A stretch of DNA of 64,000 nt from positions 744,001-808,000 of the forward strand of contig JAVJSV010000012.1 of assembly GCA_040219235.1 (NCBI GenBank), written 5' to 3'. The translations under genes were made by a program, and so were the position numbers. The notes under the pieces were generated by a model, which saw nothing but the letters and a program-made list of their open reading frames with translations, was not told the DNA's origin and ran no database searches. Source of the stretch: Rhodospirillaceae bacterium (GTDB taxonomy: Bacteria > Pseudomonadota > Alphaproteobacteria > Rhodospirillales > Rhodospirillaceae). Numbering within the stretch: position 1 is the first letter of the stretch; the number at the start of each line of letters is the position of its first letter. Positions 18,252-26,006 of this stretch are shown here, in pieces.

Positions 18252-18554
18252 TTAGTCTTTTACCGGAGCCTGTGGGTGCATCCGGAAAACCCGCTTCAGA
18301 TAGGCTTCGCGCCGCTCATTGCGGGCGTTCTCGACGTCTTCATTGGGACGATACGCTTCAATGTCATCACGACTAATGGTGCCTTTTTCGTCGAGCAGGC
18401 GTTCAATTGTATCCATACGGTCATACACCACGGACACCTCGGCCGAGAGTTCGAGGATAAAAGTCATGATTTGATCAATGGCAGGATCATCAAAAAAGAC
18501 AGATCGTTTACCTTTGGCATCCCGGGGTAACGTAATTTTTGGTTGTTCGGTCAT
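18252..18554 (-). CDS. Small helical protein, family paired with methyltransferases (member 2)
   Basis: 100 residues: ITLPRDAKGKRSVFFDDPAIDQIMTFILELSAEVSVVYDRMDTIERLLDEKG, closely matching the protein at 16552 in order and spacing of motifs, with the same terminal block of charged helix (NERREAYLKRVF). AGAG lies upstream of the ATG at 18554. It is transcribed toward the methyltransferase gene, 180 bp away; that gap shows no clear gene. Two copies flanking one methyltransferase suggest duplication or a heteromeric partner pair. Confidence 0.8.
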   Translation of the reverse strand: MTEQPKITLPRDAKGKRSVFFDDPAIDQIMTFILELSAEVSVVYDRMDTIERLLDEKGTISRDDIEAYRPNEDVENARNERREAYLKRVFRMHPQAPVKD

Positions 18555-18603
18555 CTTTTTTCTCTATCTAAATTTAGCGTGAGGGTTCCTCATAAGCCCG
18601 GCT

Positions 18604-19146
18604 CTAGGGAGCTGCGGGCGGCGGTTGAACCACGATTAAACGATGTCCGCTGGGTTCTAGCAGAATCATCTCCTTTTCTGGAGGATAATTCTCAGCCGCA
18701 GCCGCTTCGTCTGGTGTCATCAAAACAGTATAACCGCCATCGACGGCCCGTTCATAGACAGAGGTAATATCGTTAACCGACAAAGCAAGGGTCGTCGCGT
18801 TGCTGGCGTTCGCTGTCGCATCAATGATCAGGCCGGGCGCACTCACCAAAACCATCGCACCCGTCTGGTTACGATCATTGAGTGCTAGCACAGTGATATC
18901 AACGCCGTCTGGCGCACCAATGGCTTTGCGCAGGACCGGGCTGTTGTAAACGACCCGTCCACCGTCCGTCATATTGAGGACTTCAGTGAAAAATTTCAGC
19001 GACGCGTCTAGGTCAGAGACAGGCATGGTTGGGCGACGCAGATCAGCAATCGTTAGGTCTTCTTCTCCTTCAGCATAAGCTGAGCCGCCTAAGGTGAGGG
19101 GCAGAACGAGTGACAGGGCGAGTCCGATAGCCGCAAAAAAGCGCAT
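18604..19146 (-). CDS. Exported VOC (glyoxalase/dioxygenase) superfamily protein
   Basis: 180 residues. Sec signal peptide (MRFFAAIGLALSLVLPLTLGGSAYA) then a vicinal-oxygen-chelate domain: RRPTMPVSDLDASLKFFTEVLNM, VLNDRNQTG-like beta strands, and ILLEPSGHRLIVVQPP at the end. A single betaalphabetabetabeta repeat pair suggests a dimeric metal-dependent enzyme or binding protein in the periplasm. Potential metal ligands are not complete by eye, since the first-strand His is replaced (RRPTMPV), so catalysis is uncertain. GAGGA is 8 nt before the ATG. Only 12 bp from the FAD monooxygenase gene, hence the same operon. Confidence 0.82.
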   Translation of the reverse strand: MRFFAAIGLALSLVLPLTLGGSAYAEGEEDLTIADLRRPTMPVSDLDASLKFFTEVLNMTDGGRVVYNSPVLRKAIGAPDGVDITVLALNDRNQTGAMVLVSAPGLIIDATANASNATTLALSVNDITSVYERAVDGGYTVLMTPDEAAAAENYPPEKEMILLEPSGHRLIVVQPPPAAP

Positions 19147-19158
19147 GGCGTTTATCCT

Positions 19159-20328
19159 CTAAACGGGAACGGTGCCGGGATTGTACTCGAACAAGCCCAT
19201 GCTTTCTTCGTTCTTATGTTTTGAATCGTCATACTGCTCAGGATGATCGCTTTGCAGACGTTCCCGGGCCGCGCGCGAATTCACAAGAACGCTATTGGCC
19301 CGCTCTTTCCGCGCCGCTTCATAGCGTGTCAGGGCTTCTTCAATGGTGTCTGACGCACCGAAGGCGCGGCCCAGTACAACACCATCTTCAATGCCCATAG
19401 CGGCGCCCATGCCCATAAAGGGCAGCATGGGGTGGGCCGCATCACCCACTAAAGTCACGCGCCCTTTTGTCCACTGGTCTAAAGGGTCACGGTCATACAA
19501 GGCCCATTTGAACACTTTGTCCTTTGGGGCGGCTTTGATCAGATCGCTGATCCTGGGGTGCCAGTCGCCGAACTCTTCCATCAATTCGTCTTGGGTGACG
19601 GGGATCGACCAGCCTTCTTCGTCCCACCCGTCACGGCGCACGAACGCAACGAAGTTGATCAAAGTGCCGTGTCTTACCAGATACCGCGTAAAGGCTTTGC
19701 GCGGCGCGATGGCCACGCCGGAGGCTGGGGTAACGAGATCGTCAGACAGATCGCCTTTGGTCACGATGCCACGGTAGGCGACATTGCCCGTGAACTTCGG
19801 GTCTTCCGGGCCGAACATGGCACTGCGCACGGCCGATCGAATACCGTCGGCCCCAATCACCACATCAACGGTGGCGGTGTTGCCATTGGTAAACGTGATT
19901 TCAATGCCATCCTTAGTTTCGGTGTAACTGTCAAAGGCGTGGTCGAGCACCAGGCAGTCCGGGTCATTGGCGCGTGCGGCATCACAGAGAATCTGGTGCA
20001 GGTCCGCGCGATGAATTTGATAATAATGTGCACCGTATTTTTGCAGCGGAATATCGCCGCGCTTGGTTTCCACCAAGATCTCACCCGTTTGGTAATGCAT
20101 GATGGCTTGCGACGCTGGTACGTGCGCCTGTGCGGCCAGGGCTTTACCAACACCTACATACTCAAGGCCATGGGTCGAGTTGGGGCTTAGCGTTAACCCA
20201 GCACCAACTTCCCCCAGTTCAGGCGCAAGTTCATAGACGGTCGGTTTGAAACCGTTTTTTTGAAGCGACAGAGCCGCCGTGAGCCCCGCCATGCCAGCGC
20301 CAATGACGGCAATACGTGTGTTTTTCAT
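19159..20328 (-). CDS. FAD-dependent aromatic/heterocyclic monooxygenase
   Basis: 389 residues from ATG 20328; a GTG at 20340 in frame is an alternative. Class A flavoprotein hydroxylase: IAVIGAGMAGLTAALSL (ADP-binding GxGxxG), VIGADGIRSAVRSAMFG (DG motif) and VTLVGDAAHPMLPFMGMGAAMGIEDGVVLGRAF (GD motif contacting the flavin ribityl). These three motifs and the overall length match salicylate hydroxylase and 6-hydroxynicotinate 3-monooxygenase relatives. It uses NAD(P)H and O2 to hydroxylate a ring, often with decarboxylation. Its neighbour is an isochorismatase-fold amidohydrolase, as in nicotinate-type pathways (maleamate amidase); that parallel is inference. Confidence 0.9.
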   Translation of the reverse strand: MKNTRIAVIGAGMAGLTAALSLQKNGFKPTVYELAPELGEVGAGLTLSPNSTHGLEYVGVGKALAAQAHVPASQAIMHYQTGEILVETKRGDIPLQKYGAHYYQIHRADLHQILCDAARANDPDCLVLDHAFDSYTETKDGIEITFTNGNTATVDVVIGADGIRSAVRSAMFGPEDPKFTGNVAYRGIVTKGDLSDDLVTPASGVAIAPRKAFTRYLVRHGTLINFVAFVRRDGWDEEGWSIPVTQDELMEEFGDWHPRISDLIKAAPKDKVFKWALYDRDPLDQWTKGRVTLVGDAAHPMLPFMGMGAAMGIEDGVVLGRAFGASDTIEEALTRYEAARKERANSVLVNSRAARERLQSDHPEQYDDSKHKNEESMGLFEYNPGTVPV

Positions 20329-20447
20329 GGCCGGTTTCACCTTTACTCATGCAACACCATTATGGTGCACAGTGCCCGCATCATCCCCGCAGACTCAATC
20401 CGCTTGGTGATACAAAACCGGTAAGTGGACGCTTCGCAGCTGAAATC

Positions 20448-21080
20448 TCAGAGGGCCTTCAAATAGGCCAGCACGTCATCCATGTTTTTGACTTCTGCGT
20501 ACTTGGCCTGCAGATCAAACAAATTGGATTCATGGGGCCGCACATCTCTATCACCCACTGCTTCCCGCACAACAATGGGAATAAACCCAGACTGGCAGGC
20601 ATCCAATGTGGAGGCACGCACGCAGCCGGAGGTGCTCCAACCGGTAATCAACAAGGTGTCGACTCCGGCCGCCGTTAATGTTGATGCCAAGTTGGTGCCG
20701 AAGAAAGCGCTGGCATATTGCTTGGTGATCACGACCTCATCGTCTTGCGGCTCAAGTCCCTCGACAAATTCACCCATGGGGCTGCCGCGGTCGAAGTTTT
20801 TCAGCGCCGGTACCTTGCGGTAGAACACGCCACCATCAGCACCACCGGGCGTGAACTCCACCCGGGTATACACAATCATGATCCCCGCTTTGCGCGCCGC
20901 CACCAGAAGCTGACGCGCCGCCGCAGCGGAGTCCTCGACCCCGGCATACAACCCACAGTCTTTGGTGATGTAGGCCTTGGCAAAGTCGATCAGCAGCAGC
21001 GCGGGCTTCTTACCGAAGTCCAGCGCGCCACCGAATCCGGCCTTGTCGTAATCTTGGTTGAGGTTTTTCTCATCAGCCAT
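20448..21080 (-). CDS. Isochorismatase-fold cysteine hydrolase (amidohydrolase), copy 1
   Basis: 210 residues. Complete triad: Asp32 in LLLIDFAKAY, Lys120 in VITKQYASAFFGT, Cys153 in GWSTSGCVRAST with the preceding cis-peptide region. The family includes N-carbamoylsarcosine amidohydrolase, maleamate amidohydrolase and nicotinamidase. The F-[AG]-T/L pattern after the Lys and the SGCVRAST loop are closest in feel to the N-carbamoylsarcosine/maleamate group (by eye, not by search). AAGGA precedes the ATG. A paralogue is encoded at 31582-32247. Confidence 0.9.
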   Translation of the reverse strand: MADEKNLNQDYDKAGFGGALDFGKKPALLLIDFAKAYITKDCGLYAGVEDSAAAARQLLVAARKAGIMIVYTRVEFTPGGADGGVFYRKVPALKNFDRGSPMGEFVEGLEPQDDEVVITKQYASAFFGTNLASTLTAAGVDTLLITGWSTSGCVRASTLDACQSGFIPIVVREAVGDRDVRPHESNLFDLQAKYAEVKNMDDVLAYLKAL

Positions 21081-21121
21081 GCTGGCAATCCTTCTGCGTA
21101 TCTCTGATCATTGCTTGCAAA

Positions 21122-22324
21122 TCAGATGATGCCTTTTTCTTTGTAATCACCGATTTGCTTGTCCGTCATGCCGAGGATGTCTTTGTAGACGTGCTCGTTA
21201 TGCTCGCCATGATCTGGCCCGGTCCAGCGCACGTTGCCCGGGGTGCGCGAGAATTTTGGGAAGGTGTTTTGCATCTTTAGCGACCCAATGGTTTTGTCGG
21301 CGACTTCAATGATGGCTTCACGGGCTTTGAAGTGGGCATCTTCCAGCATCTCTGGGGCACGATAAATCAAACCTGAGGGCACACCCGCTTCATCCATGGC
21401 GGCTTCCAATTCCTTCACGGTTTTGGTCTTGGTCCAGTCGTTGATCAGGTTGTCCAATTCGGTCTGGTTTTCGCCGCGCGCATGGTGTGTCGCGTAGCGG
21501 GCGTTTTCGGCCAGTTCGGGCTGACCCATGGCGGCACACAAACGTCCAAACACGGTGTCCTGGTTGGCGGCGATCAGGAACTGCCCGTCCTTGGCTTCAT
21601 AGATGTTGGAGGGCGCCACTTGCGGTAAAATCGAGCCCGTGCGCTCGCGAATGTGACCTGTCTTGTCATATTCACTGACCAGGCTTTCCATCATCGCGAA
21701 CACGGCTTCATAGATCGCCGAGTCGACAACCTGGCCTTTGCCGGTGACGTGGCGGTTGTGCAGCGCCATCAGGGCGCCGAGGCAGCCGTATGTGGCCGCC
21801 AAAGTATCCCCGATGGAAATACCAGCCCGGCTTGGTGGGGTTGTTGGATCTCCAATCACGTAGCGCAGACCGCCCATGGCCTCTCCGACGGCGGCATAAC
21901 CTGCTTTGTGGGCGTAAGGGCCGGTTTGTCCGTAGCCCGAAACGCGGATCATGATGATGGCTTCGTTGATGGCCGAGAGAACGTCATAGCCCAGGTTCCA
22001 GCGTTCCAGAGTGCCAGGGCGGAAGTTTTCCAGCAGGAAGTCCGACTTCTTAACCAGCTCCTTGATGATCTCTTGACCTTCAGGGACGCGCGCATTCAAG
22101 GTGATGCACTTTTTGTTGCGCGCCAGAATCGGCCACCAGAGAGATTTGCCGTTCACCAGTTCACGGCCCCATTGACGCATCGGGTCGCCCACAGTTGGCT
22201 GCTCGATCTTAATGACTTCGGCGCCAAAATCGCCCATCAATTGGCCGCAGAATGGTCCTGCCAAGAGTTGACCCATTTCGATCATGCGGAGCCCCGCCAA
22301 GGGGCCTGTGGCTTCTTGAGACAT
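21122..22324 (-). CDS. Class III (CaiB/BaiF) acyl-CoA transferase
   Basis: 400 residues from ATG 22324 (AGAGGA upstream); an in-frame extension to 22516 encodes an unlikely Ser/Asn-rich leader and is rejected. Motifs: PLAGLRMIEMGQLLAGPFCGQLMGDFGAEVIKIE, LLENFRPGTLERW, RVSGYGQTGPYAHKAGYAAVGEAMGG and the catalytic aspartate in VDSAIYEAVFAMMES. It moves CoA between carboxylic acids. It is divergent from an HMG-CoA-lyase-like gene, an arrangement seen in citramalate/itaconate and branched-acid degradation, so CoA activation followed by aldol cleavage is a reasonable inference. Confidence 0.92.
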   Translation of the reverse strand: MSQEATGPLAGLRMIEMGQLLAGPFCGQLMGDFGAEVIKIEQPTVGDPMRQWGRELVNGKSLWWPILARNKKCITLNARVPEGQEIIKELVKKSDFLLENFRPGTLERWNLGYDVLSAINEAIIMIRVSGYGQTGPYAHKAGYAAVGEAMGGLRYVIGDPTTPPSRAGISIGDTLAATYGCLGALMALHNRHVTGKGQVVDSAIYEAVFAMMESLVSEYDKTGHIRERTGSILPQVAPSNIYEAKDGQFLIAANQDTVFGRLCAAMGQPELAENARYATHHARGENQTELDNLINDWTKTKTVKELEAAMDEAGVPSGLIYRAPEMLEDAHFKAREAIIEVADKTIGSLKMQNTFPKFSRTPGNVRWTGPDHGEHNEHVYKDILGMTDKQIGDYKEKGII

Positions 22325-22601
22325 GGTGGTACGTCCTCTCCCGATATGGCCCGGTTTTCGCGAGCCTTGTTTACTGTTGCTGCTGTTCGACGATTGCGCC
22401 TGCTTTAAGCATATTCCAATCTCAACGAGGATCAGGATAAAGCCAATGGGCGAAGGGTGAACAGCCCCCGTCAGGTGTTTAGCGACCGGCACGCGACGAT
22501 TCAAGCATCCAGACACGCTCCTAGGCCCGCGAAAACTTGCAAAGGGAGACGTCCCGACTAATATCCTGGTTACGGGCCAAGGTTATAAAACCTGGCCAAA
22601 A

Positions 22602-22639
22602 AGACGAGTCCACTACTTATAGACGAGTCCACTACTTAT
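22602..22639. repeat. 19-bp perfect tandem duplication in a 5' region
   Basis: The unit AGACGAGTCCACTACTTAT occurs twice back to back (22602-22620 and 22621-22639), ending 19 bp before the ATG of the lyase-like gene and just before its AGAGAGAGG ribosome site. It may duplicate a promoter -10-like segment (TACTTATA) or an operator. Confidence 0.9.
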
Positions 22640-22658
22640 ATAAGAGAGAGGTTACGCC

Positions 22659-23570
22659 ATGACGCGCGCAGTCACTTTGGTTGAAGTTGGTCCCCGTGAT
22701 GGCATCCAGGCCGAGCCCACCATTTTGTCCACTGCGGATAAAATTGAGTTTATCACCAGGTCTATCGATGCCGGCACCAAGCGGATCGAGGTCACCAGCT
22801 TCGTAAATCCCAAGCGTGTGCCCCAAATGGCCGATGCGGTTGAAGTGCTTGCTGGCCTTCCGAAAAACAGCGGCTGCTCCTTTATCGGGCTTATCTTAAA
22901 TATGAAGGGGTATGAACGTGCCCGTGATGCCGGTGTGGATGAAGTCGGCTACGCTGTTGTGGCCACGGATACCTTCGCCACCAAGAACCAGGGTATGACC
23001 TCTGCTGAAACGGTCGCGGCCTGGAATGAAGTCGGAAAACTCGCCAAATCCGAGGGGGTTAAGGCGGGTGTCACTATCGGTGCATCCTTCGGCTGTCCGT
23101 TTGAGGGTGAGGTGTCTCCCGATCATGTGGCGGATATGGCCAAGCGCTGTGCCGAATCCGAGCCTGTTGAAATCGCCCTGGCTGATACCATTGGCTGTGC
23201 CGACCCCATTCGCGTGACTGAGTTGATCGGTAAGGTCAAAGAGGCTGTGCCCGGCATGCCTATTCGGGTGCACCTGCACAACACCCGCAACACCGGCTTA
23301 GCGAACGCTTATGCGGCTGTTGAAGCGGGCGTAGACTTTATGGATGCGTCTACCGGCGGCATTGGTGGTTGTCCGTTTGCGCCCCGTGCTACAGGCAATA
23401 TTCCGTTGGAAGATTTGGTTTACATGCTCAACCGTATGGGTGTGGAAACCGGCATCGATATCAATAAGATCATCAGCAACGCAGACTGGATCGCCGAGCG
23501 ACTCGGGGGACCCGTTCCAGCCATGTTGGGTAAGGCCGGCGTGTTCCCAGATAACGCAAAAGCGGCTTAA
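22659..23570 (+). CDS. HMG-CoA lyase-like aldolase (DRE-TIM family)
   Basis: 303 residues, full length for HMG-CoA lyase. VEVGPRDGIQAEP (catalytic Arg and metal Asp), KRIEVTSFVNPKRVPQMAD, IGASFGCPFEGEV, LADTIGCADP, RVHLHNTRNTGLANAYAAVEAGV (metal His pair) and DASTGGIGGCPFAPRATGNIPLEDL, which is the GGxGGCP catalytic-cysteine signature. It cleaves a 3-hydroxy-3-methylacyl-CoA or a related beta-hydroxy acyl-CoA to acetyl-CoA or pyruvate plus a second product. AGAGAGG lies about 8 nt upstream. It probably acts on the CoA ester made by the divergent CoA-transferase. Confidence 0.92.
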   Translation: MTRAVTLVEVGPRDGIQAEPTILSTADKIEFITRSIDAGTKRIEVTSFVNPKRVPQMADAVEVLAGLPKNSGCSFIGLILNMKGYERARDAGVDEVGYAVVATDTFATKNQGMTSAETVAAWNEVGKLAKSEGVKAGVTIGASFGCPFEGEVSPDHVADMAKRCAESEPVEIALADTIGCADPIRVTELIGKVKEAVPGMPIRVHLHNTRNTGLANAYAAVEAGVDFMDASTGGIGGCPFAPRATGNIPLEDLVYMLNRMGVETGIDINKIISNADWIAERLGGPVPAMLGKAGVFPDNAKAA

Positions 23571-23575
23571 ACAGG

Positions 23576-23652
23576 CTCAGAACACTTCCATGGGGGTAGT
23601 CATAGGGGCGATTTTGCGGTAGTTGGGCGGCGCGGTTCTGAGTCTTTTCATC
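23576..23652 (+). terminator. Possible long-loop terminator after the lyase gene
   Basis: CTCAGAAC (23576-23583) and its complement GTTCTGAG (23635-23642) enclose 51 nt, followed by TCTTTTC. The loop is long, so termination is uncertain. Confidence 0.3.
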
Positions 23653-23686
23653 TTGAGTCGATTTGGCCGGGCTGCTGAGTTAAGTT

Positions 23687-23715
23687 TACGAAGCCTTTTC
23701 TATTCGGGCTTCGTA
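23687..23715. repeat. 9-bp inverted repeat in the lyase-hyuA gap
   Basis: TACGAAGCC (23687-23695) pairs perfectly with GGCTTCGTA (23707-23715) around an 11-nt loop. No T-run follows. It may be an RNA hairpin, attenuator or operator in the 243-bp leader before hyuA. Confidence 0.45.
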
Positions 23716-23813
23716 GGGAGTCGAGCGGTTGTGAAGCACTTCTTAGGTGAAACACCTGTTAGAGTGTCATCAGCCAAATTAAAATAATTCAGATATAGGG
23801 ACGTGACCGCGCA

Positions 23814-25985
23814 ATGTCTTACGTACTCGGGTGTGATGTCGGGGGAACCTTTACGGATCTACTCCTGATCAATGAAAAAACTGGCGAAACTTTCCGGGGT
23901 AAAACCCCATCAACACCGGCGGATCAGTCCATCGGCGTGATGAACGGGATTGCCCGCATCTGTGAAGATGCAGGAATTAAGCCAACAGAAATCAACGAGT
24001 TGATGCACGGCACAACCGTGGCAACGAACGCCATTCTGGAAGGCAAGGGCGCTGAGGTCGGTCTGATTGTGACTGACGGTTATCGCCAAGTTCTTCAGAT
24101 TGGCCGGTCTTTCGTGCCAGGCGGTCTTGCTGGCTGGATTGTGTGGCCAAAGCCAACACCACTCGCGCTGCTTGAAAACACCGTCGAAGTTAAAGAGCGC
24201 ATTGGTGCCAAAGGCGAAGTGGTCCGCAAGCTTGAAGAAGACTCCGTGGTTGAAGCCTGCAAAATCCTGAAACGTCAGAAGGTCCAGGCTGTCACTGTGT
24301 CGTTGATGAACTCATTCGCCAACGGTGCCCACGAAAAGAAAATCCGCAAAATCGTCGAAAAAGAAATGCCCGGCGTCCCGGTCAGTCTCAGCCACGAAGT
24401 ATTGCCGGAAATGTACGAATACGAGCGGACCCTGACCGCGGTCGCTAACTCTTATGTGCGCCCGACGGTGTCCAAATACCTCGGCAACCTGGAAACCGCC
24501 CTCAAGAAGCAAACCGGCAAATGCAAATACAAAGTGTTGCGCTCTGACGGTGGCCTGATGGCCTTCGGGAACGCCTCTGATCGTCCCGTTTCTTTGATGA
24601 TGTCTGGTCCTGCTGGCGGTGTTGCGGGTGCCCTTTGGGTGGCCAAGCAATCTGGCTTCAAGAACCTGCTGACCTTCGATATGGGGGGCACCTCCACGGA
24701 CGTGGCGTTGATTGAAAACAACGAGCCTCAGTTGCGTCGTGAAACACGCGTTGGTGATGTGACCGTTCGGTCCTCCTCTCTTGACGTGCGCACGGTTGGT
24801 GCTGGTGGCGGTTCTTTGGCCCGTGTGCCAGAGCTCACCGGCGCGCTGCGTGTTGGCCCGGAAAGTGCTGGCGCTGATCCCGGTCCGGCTTGCTACGGCA
24901 AGGGCGGCACCGAACCAGCGGTGACAGACGCTAACGTTGTGTTGGGTCACTTGCCACCGTCTCTCATTGGCGGCGAAATGAAGCTTGATGTTAAAGCCTC
25001 ACGCGCAGCCGTTAAGAAGGCCGTTGCTGATCCGCTGAAGATTTCTGTTGAAGCCGCTGCTGAAGGCATCATCAAAATCGTCAACGAAAACATGTTTGGT
25101 GCCCTTCGCCTGGTGTCCATCGAACAGGGTTACGATCCCCGTGACTTTGCGTTGATCGGGTTCGGCGGTGCCGGTCCGCTGCATGCCAACGCTCTTGGTA
25201 AGTTGACTGGCTCTTGGCCGGTGATCATTCCGCCAGGCCCGGGCGTGTTGTGTGCCTATGGCGATGCCACCACACGGGTGCGTAACGAAGCCTCTAAAAC
25301 ATTCATCCGTCGTTACTCGGAAACGAACGACAAAGAAGTCGCAAAGATTTTCAAAGAACTCACCGAAAATGCGGCCAAGTCTTTGATCAAAGAAGGTGTT
25401 GAAAAGAAAGAGCACCAAATTGTTTGGGAACTGGATATTCGCTACACAGGTCAGGGCTTTTCCCTCACCGTGCCGTGTAAAGTTGCCGGTTTCGAGAAAA
25501 ACGGTCTTGAGCAAGCGGCCAAGTCCTTTGATGCCAGCCACACCCGTATGTTTACATTTGCGCTCGATGCCGAGCACGAAATCGTCAACATGCGTGCCGT
25601 GGTGATGGGGGATGCACCAAACGTGAAAGCCGTGAAGGCGAGCAAAGGCACAGCCAATGCCAGCGCGGCTGTGATCGACGATAAGCACACCATTTGGTCA
25701 GACGGCAAAGCACACAAAGCCAAGATCTATGATCGGGCTAAGTTGAAGGCTGGCAACAAGATTCCTGGCCCAGCGGTTGTGACCGAGTTTGACTCCACAA
25801 CAGTCATCCTCGCCGATTGCGAAGGCACTGTGGATCACGTCGGTTGTATTCTCATTACGCCAAAGGGTTGGAAAGGCGGTAAAGCCAAGGCAAAGCCTGC
25901 GACGAAGGCAAAGGCCAAGGCAAAGCCTAAGCCTAAGGCAAAAGCCAAGAGCAAGACGGCATCCAAGTCTAAAGCGAAGAAATAG
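23814..25985 (+). CDS. hyuA: Hydantoinase/oxoprolinase A subunit (HyuA family) with Lys/Ala tail
   Basis: 723 residues. ASKHA-type ATP-binding core: CDVGGTFTDLLLI at the N-terminus, MHGTTVATNAILEG, MSGPAGGVAGALW, FDMGGTSTDVALIE, ESAGADPGPACYGKGG and GFGGAGPLHANAL. The family carries out ATP-dependent opening of cyclic amides (5-oxoproline, N-methylhydantoin), or with HyuB and a third subunit, acetone or acetophenone carboxylation. The last roughly 37 residues are a low-complexity Lys/Ala/Pro/Ser tail (repeats of KAKAKPK type) absent from usual members. The next gene starts 21 bp downstream and also has a basic N-terminus. Cytosolic. Confidence 0.93.
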   Translation: MSYVLGCDVGGTFTDLLLINEKTGETFRGKTPSTPADQSIGVMNGIARICEDAGIKPTEINELMHGTTVATNAILEGKGAEVGLIVTDGYRQVLQIGRSFVPGGLAGWIVWPKPTPLALLENTVEVKERIGAKGEVVRKLEEDSVVEACKILKRQKVQAVTVSLMNSFANGAHEKKIRKIVEKEMPGVPVSLSHEVLPEMYEYERTLTAVANSYVRPTVSKYLGNLETALKKQTGKCKYKVLRSDGGLMAFGNASDRPVSLMMSGPAGGVAGALWVAKQSGFKNLLTFDMGGTSTDVALIENNEPQLRRETRVGDVTVRSSSLDVRTVGAGGGSLARVPELTGALRVGPESAGADPGPACYGKGGTEPAVTDANVVLGHLPPSLIGGEMKLDVKASRAAVKKAVADPLKISVEAAAEGIIKIVNENMFGALRLVSIEQGYDPRDFALIGFGGAGPLHANALGKLTGSWPVIIPPGPGVLCAYGDATTRVRNEASKTFIRRYSETNDKEVAKIFKELTENAAKSLIKEGVEKKEHQIVWELDIRYTGQGFSLTVPCKVAGFEKNGLEQAAKSFDASHTRMFTFALDAEHEIVNMRAVVMGDAPNVKAVKASKGTANASAAVIDDKHTIWSDGKAHKAKIYDRAKLKAGNKIPGPAVVTEFDSTTVILADCEGTVDHVGCILITPKGWKGGKAKAKPATKAKAKAKPKPKAKAKSKTASKSKAKK

Positions 25986-26006
25986 GGCGAGGTTAGGAGA
26001 AGAATT

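Noticed and set aside
22325-22516. N-terminal extension of the CoA-transferase
   Set aside because: Ser/Asn-rich and not part of the family; ATG 22324 has a proper ribosome site.
24312-25688. Long minus-strand ORFs opposite hyuA
   Set aside because: Shadow frames of a strongly coding gene; products show no family motif, no ribosome site.
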